Source of the DNA: Candidatus Symbiopectobacterium sp. NZEC151
Lineage (GTDB): Bacteria > Pseudomonadota > Gammaproteobacteria > Enterobacterales > Enterobacteriaceae
Length of the DNA: 64,000 nucleotides
Assembly: GCF_025962655.1 (NCBI RefSeq)
Contig: NZ_JAGFPE010000008.1
Coordinates: forward strand, 1 to 64,000
Direction: 5' to 3'
Shown here: positions 57,788-64,000 of the stretch, piece by piece
Numbering within the stretch: position 1 is the first letter of the stretch
Layout of the letters: the number at the start of each line of letters is the position of its first letter
Position numbers and translations under genes: made by a program
The notes under the pieces: generated by a model
Seen by the model: the letters and a program-made list of their open reading frames with translations, nothing else
The model's database searches: none
What the model was told of the DNA's origin: nothing

Positions 57788-57815
57788 GCTCCGCGCCGTT
57801 CTCACGGCGCGGAGC
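57788..57815 (+). terminator. terminator of the lyase/importer operon
   Basis: GCTCCGCGCCGT (57788-57799) pairs with ACGGCGCGGAGC (57804-57815) around TCTC, followed by an AT-rich but not T-only tail. It lies 6 bases after the amidohydrolase stop. Confidence 0.7.
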
Positions 57816-57823
57816 ATCTATTT

Positions 57824-57872
57824 ATATACCCGTCATACTTCTCGTTGCGTTCGCTTGCGTTATTAAGAGAAT
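57824..57872. repeat. possible remnant of a dispersed intergenic repeat
   Basis: TATACCCGTCATACTT is, from memory, the start of an intergenic repeat seen many times in Serratia, Pectobacterium and Yersinia genomes. Here it continues into TCGTTGCGTTCGCTTGCGTT. Only one copy is visible in this window. The rest of the 57873-58054 gap is AT-rich with no recognised site. Confidence 0.35.
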
Positions 57873-58054
57873 ATCCCTGTTTTTATTTAGACAAAACAGC
57901 TAAATACCTTTCATTTGTTGCTCGATACTTCCCTTTTTAATAGTAAACGCAAGTTAAACGATGTGTCATTGATCGTATCAATTGCTATGCAGAGAATGAA
58001 CCAATAATACGATTTTATGCCGAAGGTAGGAAATCTGTATTAAAAGGAATCGAA

Positions 58055-58408
58055 ATGACGTTTAAATTTACATTATTTTTTGCCACGCTTCTGCTTTCTG
58101 GTTGTACGACACAATGGGTAAAAAGCAGCGCAAATGCTGATGATTTCACCATCTCGAAAGGTGCCTGTGAAGCGCTGAGCGAGGAAAAATTCCCCGTGAA
58201 AAATGAGGTGGCGCAGCGAACGCAATATACGTCCTACTATTTGCCGTGTGGAAAAAAGGACGACTGTAAAAATGAAAAATATATCAGTGGGCAACGGCCA
58301 GAAACACAAAGTTATGTGATGGATGTTAATAGTGGTAGCCGTCAGGCCCTTTTCAATCAGTGCATGAAATTGAGAGGATGGACATCGGAAACCAAATGGT
58401 TCCCATAA
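58055..58408 (+). CDS. small predicted lipoprotein, unknown function
   Basis: This 117-residue protein starts with a short lipoprotein signal ending LLSGC (Cys17). The mature part is hydrophilic, with cysteines in GACEAL, YLPCGKKDDCKN and NQCMKLRGW, which could form two disulfides. The C-terminal CM..RGW resembles short outer-membrane lipoprotein domains that end CMxxKGW. I know no named family. AAAAGGAA precedes the ATG. It lies 24 bases before the S10 peptidase on the same strand and is probably co-transcribed. Confidence 0.72.
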   Translation: MTFKFTLFFATLLLSGCTTQWVKSSANADDFTISKGACEALSEEKFPVKNEVAQRTQYTSYYLPCGKKDDCKNEKYISGQRPETQSYVMDVNSGSRQALFNQCMKLRGWTSETKWFP

Positions 58409-58432
58409 GGACAGTAATCTAAAAGGAATACC

Positions 58433-59977
58433 ATGAATAACCTGCAACGTTATGTTTTTATATTTTTGTCTTTATGTTTTAGTTCCGCGTTTGCCATGGC
58501 GTCGCCGCCGCCGCTACCCGAACAGGCTCAGGCGTTGAATGATGTGGTGGTGAGCGAAGGGAAAGTGAAACTTAGTCAGGGTCGCCTTGACTATCATGCC
58601 GAAGCGGGCGCATTAGCACTCAACGCCGACGATCCCGAGGAACCGATCGCGACCTTGTCCTATGTGGCTTACTTCAAGACGGTAGATAAGATGGCGAAGC
58701 CGGAGAATCGGCCGGTCACGTTTATTTATAACGGCGGTCCGGGTTCTTCTTCCATCTGGCTGCATATGGGCGGTTTAGGGCCAAAACGGGTGGTCACCAG
58801 CACGCCGGACAAACCGGTATTGCCGCCTTATCCCGTTATCGACAATGCCTATTCTCTGTTGGATGTCAGCGATCTGGTCTTTATCGATGCGCCGGGCACC
58901 GGGTTTGGTCAGTTTATCAGCCATGCTGCCAATGCTCAGGAGCGGCAGGTGCAGAAGCACCAAAAGGCGAATGACGCCTACAGTATTGATGGAGACGCAC
59001 AGGCGTTTGCGCAATTTATCACGCAGTTTCTGAGCCGCTATCAGCGCTGGAATGCGCCGCGTTACCTGCTCGGTGAGAGCTACGGCACCACACGCACGGT
59101 GGCGCTGGCTAACCGGCTAAAGGTGCAGCACAACGTGGATGTTAACGGTATTATTTTGCTGTCGCAGTATCTGAGCCAGGATATTGATATCGATCGTCCC
59201 GAATCCAACCCCGGCATCGATCAGCCCTATTATCTGGCGCTGCCGACCTATGCGGCTATCGCCCATTATTATCAGCAGCCACCACACGTCGCTGAAAACC
59301 TGGATCATTTGCTGACTGAAGTTGAGCAGTTCTCCCTCGGCCCTTATGCTCAGGCGTTAACTCAGGGCAATCTGTTGCCAGAATCGCAGAAAGCAGAACT
59401 CGCTGAGCAGCTTGCCCGCTACACCGGTATACCCGCGCGCGAGTGGGTTAAGGCCGATTTGCGCATTTCAGGCCCGCTGTTTGTCAAAAAACTGCTGGCA
59501 GATCAGGGCGACACCGTCAGCCGCACGGATGGTCGCTACCGTGGCGCTTCGCTGGACAGAATGGCTGCACGAAGCGATTACGATCCCGTTATGACTATCG
59601 GCTCGGGGTTTATTTCGGCGTATCGCGACTATCTGGCAAAGGGATTGAACGTGAACACGCTGCAAGACTATGTTTCTGACTCGAATGCCATTTACCATTG
59701 GAATATGACGCCAGAAAACCGTTCTTTCAATCTGCTGCCTGCATTGTCCGAAACCATGAAAATGAATCCGCGTATGAAAGTGATGGTGCTCGGGGGGATT
59801 TACGATCTGGCGACACCTTACTTTGTCGCGCAATATCACCTTAATCACCTCTCTTTGCCGGAAAAACTGCGCGCTAATCTGCAATTTCATCGGTATGAGT
59901 CGGGGCACTTGCCTTATCTTGACGACAAATCGCTGCAACAGTTACACCAGGATTTGCATGGCTTTATTGTGGGGTAG
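58433..59977 (+). CDS. secreted serine carboxypeptidase-like protein (peptidase S10)
   Basis: This 514-residue protein has a signal peptide (1-23, ending AMA). The oxyanion-hole motif is YNGGPGSSSIW (100-109). The catalytic Ser216 is in GESYGTTR, the Asp in LGGIYDLATPY and the His in YESGHLPY near the C-terminus. This is the full triad of S10 carboxypeptidases (alpha/beta hydrolase fold), which trim C-terminal residues at acidic pH. Bacterial members are less common than eukaryotic ones, and their substrates are unclear. It is periplasmic or secreted. The ATG follows AAAAGGAA. Confidence 0.87.
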   Translation: MNNLQRYVFIFLSLCFSSAFAMASPPPLPEQAQALNDVVVSEGKVKLSQGRLDYHAEAGALALNADDPEEPIATLSYVAYFKTVDKMAKPENRPVTFIYNGGPGSSSIWLHMGGLGPKRVVTSTPDKPVLPPYPVIDNAYSLLDVSDLVFIDAPGTGFGQFISHAANAQERQVQKHQKANDAYSIDGDAQAFAQFITQFLSRYQRWNAPRYLLGESYGTTRTVALANRLKVQHNVDVNGIILLSQYLSQDIDIDRPESNPGIDQPYYLALPTYAAIAHYYQQPPHVAENLDHLLTEVEQFSLGPYAQALTQGNLLPESQKAELAEQLARYTGIPAREWVKADLRISGPLFVKKLLADQGDTVSRTDGRYRGASLDRMAARSDYDPVMTIGSGFISAYRDYLAKGLNVNTLQDYVSDSNAIYHWNMTPENRSFNLLPALSETMKMNPRMKVMVLGGIYDLATPYFVAQYHLNHLSLPEKLRANLQFHRYESGHLPYLDDKSLQQLHQDLHGFIVG

Positions 59978-60020
59978 TCCAGCTGACTGTTGGAAAATGG
60001 CGACAGAAGCCATGTTTATA

Positions 60021-60038
60021 TGTCTCCATTAGGAGACA
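60021..60038. promoter_or_regulatory. GlrR (YfhA) activator site 1 upstream of glmZ
   Basis: TGTCTCCATTAGGAGACA is a perfect palindrome of the form TGTC-N10-GACA, the known GlrR consensus. The symmetry extends to 11-bp arms (60017-60042). It lies about 220-237 bases before the expected GlmZ start. Confidence 0.8.
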
Positions 60039-60083
60039 TATAATTAATTGAAATTAAACAAAAATAAATAAACATTAGCATTG

Positions 60084-60101
60084 TGTCTCTATATGGAGAC
60101 A
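60084..60101. promoter_or_regulatory. GlrR (YfhA) activator site 2 upstream of glmZ
   Basis: TGTCTCTATATGGAGACA also fits TGTC-N10-GACA, with one arm mismatch. It lies 63 bases, about six helical turns, downstream of site 1. A third, degenerate TGTC...GACG occurs at 60129-60145. Confidence 0.8.
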
Positions 60102-60179
60102 GTTGGTGCATTCGTGCGTGGCGCACGCTGTCACTGATGAGGACGTTGTGCCAACCAGATGACTTTTAAATTATATATT

Positions 60180-60192
60180 TTTCAATGAGTTA
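60180..60192. promoter_or_regulatory. possible IHF site in the glmZ control region
   Basis: The bases TTTCAATGAGTTA fit the IHF pattern WATCAANNNNTTR at all but one position. They lie between the GlrR sites and the sigma-54 promoter, where DNA bending is expected. Confidence 0.45.
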
Positions 60193-60230
60193 ATTTTTAT
60201 TCTTTTTTTGTTTTTACTATGGCAACGATC

Positions 60231-60246
60231 TGGCACGTTTCATGCT
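60231..60246 (+). promoter_or_regulatory. sigma-54 promoter of glmZ
   Basis: TGGCACGTTTCATGCT matches the sigma-54 consensus TGGCACGNNNNTTGCW at all but one fixed position, with correct -24/-12 spacing. Its GC element puts the start at 60257-60258, exactly where GlmZ begins. A TATAAT at 60249-60254 could serve an overlapping sigma-70 promoter, but no good -35 is present. Confidence 0.85.
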
Positions 60247-60257
60247 AGTATAATACT

Positions 60258-60490
60258 GTAGATGCTCATTCCACCTTCTATGTTTGCTTCGGCTTCATAA
60301 TCCTGGGAATGATGCAGAGCCGTTTACAGGTGCCTATCGTCCACCGCCAGATGACGTTGTGGTTAGCAGTTTTGCTGCGTTTCACAACACCATCGGACTT
60401 TTCGGACATTACGTTGAGTGAGGCACTTAACTGTAGTCTTTTATGACCTGATCTTATTCAACGCTTGCCGTTTATTGGCAAGCGTTTTTT
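60258..60490 (+). ncRNA. glmZ: small regulatory RNA GlmZ
   Basis: The RNA begins GTAGATGCTCATTCCA and continues with GGAATGATGCAGAGCCGTTT, ATCGTCCAC and ACGTTGAGTGAGGCAC. All are recognisable from E. coli GlmZ, and they keep the first hairpin (CTCATTCC with GGAATGA). It ends at an intrinsic terminator. At about 233 nt it is longer than the 207-nt E. coli RNA, with the extra bases in the middle. GlmZ activates glmS translation with Hfq and is cleaved by RNase E guided by RapZ, so it tunes glucosamine-6-phosphate supply. In E. coli it also lies just before hemY; here a glucosidase gene has come between. Confidence 0.93.
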
Positions 60491-60492
60491 TT
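60460..60492 (+). terminator. intrinsic terminator of GlmZ
   Basis: AACGCTTGCC (60460-60469) pairs with GGCAAGCGTT (60477-60486) around GTTTATT, followed by a T run to 60492. The T run is on the + strand, so it ends a rightward transcript, not the leftward glucosidase gene. Confidence 0.93.
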
Positions 60493-60501
60493 GCGCCGTT
60501 T

Positions 60502-61956
<1,455 letters not shown>

Positions 61957-61971
61957 TTATCTGGTGATCCA

Positions 61972-61993
61972 AAAATGAAACCGGTTTCATTTT
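61972..61993. promoter_or_regulatory. LacI/GalR-type operator (AscG-like) before the glucosidase
   Basis: TGAAACCGGTTTCA forms the core of a perfect 22-bp palindrome with 11-bp arms (61972-61982 and 61983-61993). The core equals the operator I recall for E. coli AscG, repressor of the ascFB beta-glucoside genes. It overlaps the expected promoter of the 61941-started gene. Confidence 0.75.
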
Positions 61994-62047
61994 ACTGCGC
62001 AACAGTACAAAAGCGTGTCTGTTTTGCTGATTTTACGGGGGGGGTAG

Positions 62048-62072
62048 CGCTGCCCCAGAAGGAGGGGCAGCG
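62048..62072 (-). terminator. GC-rich hairpin after hemY
   Basis: CGCTGCCCC and GGGGCAGCG form a 9-bp stem with a 7-base loop, 11 bases beyond the hemY stop on its strand. There is no T run, so it is either a weak terminator or a 3'-stabilising structure ending the hem operon. Confidence 0.5.
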
Positions 62073-62082
62073 GGGAGTGCGA

Positions 62083-63273
62083 TTAAGACGGGGCTTGTAG
62101 TGTGAGTAACAGGCCTTCACGACGCATTTGAGCCGCTTCTTCCGGCAGGCGCAGATGGTCAAAGGCATCGGCACGCCAGGCGTAATCAAAGGCATCCGGG
62201 CGCAGCGCCAACGCGGCGGCAAACGCATCGCTGGCCTGCTGCCATTCCCCCTGTTTCAGCATTAACTGTCCCAGCGTACTGTGCAGCAACGCGCTGTTAT
62301 CATGCTGTTTTAGCAACTGGCGCAGGAGTTTTTCCAACGCGGCCGGTTCGCCTGCGGCCAGACGAGGCATCAGCAGTACCAGACGCTCATCGTAGTGGCG
62401 CTTCAAACCGTCGATCACGATCTGCTGGGCGGTGTGGTGATCGTCACAGGCGATAAGGTGCTCGGCCATAGCCACTTGCAATGGCAAATCTTGTCGTACC
62501 TTGCGGCTTTGTTCTTTCCACCACTGCTTCAGGCCTTCACTGCCGCCTTCCGCCATCGCTTGTTCCATCAGGCCGAGCAAAGCGGATTGGCGCAACGCCT
62601 CCACCTCCTCCTCGGTACGGATCTGGGTTTTGCGCATGGCAGGCAGAATATCCAACAGCGCACCGTAAGCGTGGGTACGTTGGAATGCCAGCTCAGCCAG
62701 GCGTAATACTTCAGGATGGCGCGGCGCGTATGCCAGTAAACGATCGACGCCATGGCGTGCGGCGTGATCCTCGTTGCGAGCCAGTTGGATGCGCACGCGG
62801 GTGATGTCTACCGGCAGCTGATCGGTGTCGGCCATTTCAGCCGCTCGCTCCAGATACTGTCGGGTGCGAAATTCGTCACCACGCTGTTGTGCGGCTTCGG
62901 CGGCCAGCAAATAGTTCACCACCGGTTGCTCTGCATGATCCGCGTTACGCGTCAGCAGTTTTTCTACCTGAAGATAATCGCCTTCGGCCAGTTTAAGCAG
63001 GGCTGCTTTGGTCTGTTTTCTGGCGCGCGTGCGTTTACGGCCCAGGAACCAGCCGCGGGTGCGCTCGCCGGTACGAAACACGCGACGCAACAGCCACTCC
63101 AGTGTAAACAGGACCACCAACAGCAGCACCAGCATGATCGCCAGCGCTGTGATGCTGGTTTCGATATTGTAGGTATCGGTTTGCACCAGCACATAGCCCT
63201 GACGCCCGGCGAGCATCGGGCCAATCACTACGCCAGCAACAAGGATCAGGAACAAGAACAGCACTTTCAGCAT
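62083..63273 (-). CDS. hemY: HemY, inner-membrane TPR protein
   Basis: This 396-residue protein (E. coli 398) has two N-terminal membrane segments (LKVLFLFLILVAGVVIGPML and ITALAIMLVLLLVVLFTLEWLL) and a basic segment, then tetratricopeptide repeats (HSTLGQLMLKQGEWQQASDAFAAALALRPDAFDYAWRADAFDHL). Despite its name, it is not the Bacillus protoporphyrinogen oxidase. It is the enterobacterial protein at the end of hemCDXY, linked to late heme synthesis without a proven reaction. It starts 2 bases after hemX. Confidence 0.95.
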   Translation of the reverse strand: MLKVLFLFLILVAGVVIGPMLAGRQGYVLVQTDTYNIETSITALAIMLVLLLVVLFTLEWLLRRVFRTGERTRGWFLGRKRTRARKQTKAALLKLAEGDYLQVEKLLTRNADHAEQPVVNYLLAAEAAQQRGDEFRTRQYLERAAEMADTDQLPVDITRVRIQLARNEDHAARHGVDRLLAYAPRHPEVLRLAELAFQRTHAYGALLDILPAMRKTQIRTEEEVEALRQSALLGLMEQAMAEGGSEGLKQWWKEQSRKVRQDLPLQVAMAEHLIACDDHHTAQQIVIDGLKRHYDERLVLLMPRLAAGEPAALEKLLRQLLKQHDNSALLHSTLGQLMLKQGEWQQASDAFAAALALRPDAFDYAWRADAFDHLRLPEEAAQMRREGLLLTLQAPS

Positions 63274-63275
63274 GA

Positions 63276-64000
63276 TCAGCCCTCCTGTTGCTGCGCAGGC
63301 GATTGCGCCAGCAAATTACGCACTCGCGTTTGCATCAGTTTTTCCAGCAGCGGCTGGCTTTGCAGCGTAGTAGGAACATCCAGAGAGACCGGCTGCTGGC
63401 TTAAGCTGTCAACCTGTTCCAGAAAGGCTTTGGTGCCGGGATCGCTGGTATCAAAATAAGCCCGAACCCAGGTGGATACCGCTTCCAGTGACTGTTTATA
63501 CGTCTCGTTCTGATGACGCGGCACGGCTTGTGCGGCGGTCAGCAGGCGTGCACGGATGTTTTCACGCAGGTAGAAATCTTGATTCGGGGCCAGCAGCGGC
63601 TCGGCATTGCTGTCACGGCGGCGAATGGTAATAAAATCGGCCATGAAGTTGTGCCAGCTTTTACTCAGATTCTGCCGCCATTCGCTGAGGGTGGCTGAAA
63701 GCTCGCCGTCGGTTTCATCCATTGGCGCGTCATCGTCCTGGGTGTTATCGGCCAGACGCAGATTGTCGACCTGATCGGTTAACTGATTCACCCGCAAAAT
63801 AATGCCGTCGAAATCCACCTGACCGACTGAGGCCAGCGCGCTGATATCATTAGCAATGGCGCGGCGCAGTTCAAGCAGGCTCGGATCGTTCATGTCAGCC
63901 AGACTGCCATCGGCACTTTTCAGCAGCGCGCCCGCGGTCAGCACATCTTTATCACTCCACAGCTTGCGTCCGGCCAGTTTGACCAGAAAATCCGCCTGTG
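63276..64000 (-). CDS. hemX: HemX, C-terminal part (5' end outside window)
   Basis: About 241 C-terminal residues are visible. The reading frame stays open to the window edge, through [73 protein letters not shown] and [31 protein letters not shown] are close to E. coli HemX. This is a membrane-anchored protein of the hemCDXY operon, sometimes annotated as a putative uroporphyrinogen III methyltransferase without good evidence. The N-terminal membrane anchor lies beyond base 64000. Confidence 0.94.
   Translation of the reverse strand, partial: QADFLVKLAGRKLWSDKDVLTAGALLKSADGSLADMNDPSLLELRRAIANDISALASVGQVDFDGIILRVNQLTDQVDNLRLADNTQDDDAPMDETDGELSATLSEWRQNLSKSWHNFMADFITIRRRDSNAEPLLAPNQDFYLRENIRARLLTAAQAVPRHQNETYKQSLEAVSTWVRAYFDTSDPGTKAFLEQVDSLSQQPVSLDVPTTLQSQPLLEKLMQTRVRNLLAQSPAQQQEG

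Noticed and set aside
60129-60145. third GlrR site upstream of glmZ
   Set aside because: The spacing is nine instead of ten bases and the right half is GACG, so it is too degenerate to list as a site.
60460-60492. terminator of the glucosidase gene
   Set aside because: The T run is on the + strand, so it fits the end of GlmZ and not the leftward gene.

Overview
The window is a 64 kb stretch of chromosome from a member of the Enterobacterales. The order rrn-5S / hdfR-maoP-yifB-ilvLXGMEDA-ilvY-ilvC-ppiC-rep-gppA-rhlB-trxA-rho-wec cluster-yifK-argX-hisR-leuT-proM ... glmZ-hemY-hemX is the E. coli 84-86 min order. Protein lengths and sequences are close to E. coli but clearly diverged. Several blocks that E. 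coli does not have here (putP-putA, galactofuranose transporter, siderophore receptor, a six-gene uptake/lyase operon) and the moderately high GC suggest Pectobacteriaceae (Dickeya-like) or Yersiniaceae (Serratia-like). I cannot settle the genus.

Layout. 1-152: 3' part of a 5S rRNA and the rrn terminator. 479-4981: ytfQ-ytfR-ytfT-yjfF, a galactofuranose ABC importer. 4996-7869: hdfR, maoP, yifB. 8149-14856: the ilv operon with its promoter, leader peptide, attenuator, the 16-codon ilvX, and an intact ilvG. 14940-19196: three accessory genes (DUF2461 protein, LprI-like secreted protein, TonB-dependent siderophore receptor) lying between ilvA and the divergent pair ilvY/ilvC. 21812-27621: divergent putP/putA for proline use. 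27684-35140: ppiC, rep, rhlB-gppA, trxA, rho. 35450-47558: the enterobacterial common antigen (ECA) operon wecA-wzzE-wecBC-rffG-rffC-rffA-wzxE-wecF-wzyE-wecG, lacking rffH. 47779-49173: yifK (thrP). 49313-49788: tRNAs Arg-His-Leu-Pro with a stringent-type promoter and a strong terminator.

49913-61941 is the accessory region. Its core is a probable operon, 52287-57781: fumarase-superfamily lyase, GNAT acetyltransferase, amino-acid ABC importer (binding protein, permease, ATPase) and an M20 amidohydrolase. Upstream lie an HcxA-like iron-type dehydrogenase and, on the opposite strand, a second paralogous binding protein. The combination fits import and cleavage of a succinylated amino acid such as S-(2-succino)cysteine, to cysteine plus fumarate. 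This is the most interesting system in the window. A lipoprotein and a secreted S10 carboxypeptidase follow.

59978-60501 looks empty of genes but carries the small RNA GlmZ on the + strand, with a near-consensus sigma-54 promoter and two upstream TGTC-N10-GACA palindromes that match GlrR (YfhA) activator sites. A GH1 6-phospho-beta-glucosidase with an AscG-type operator follows, and then the window ends in hemY and the 3' part of hemX.
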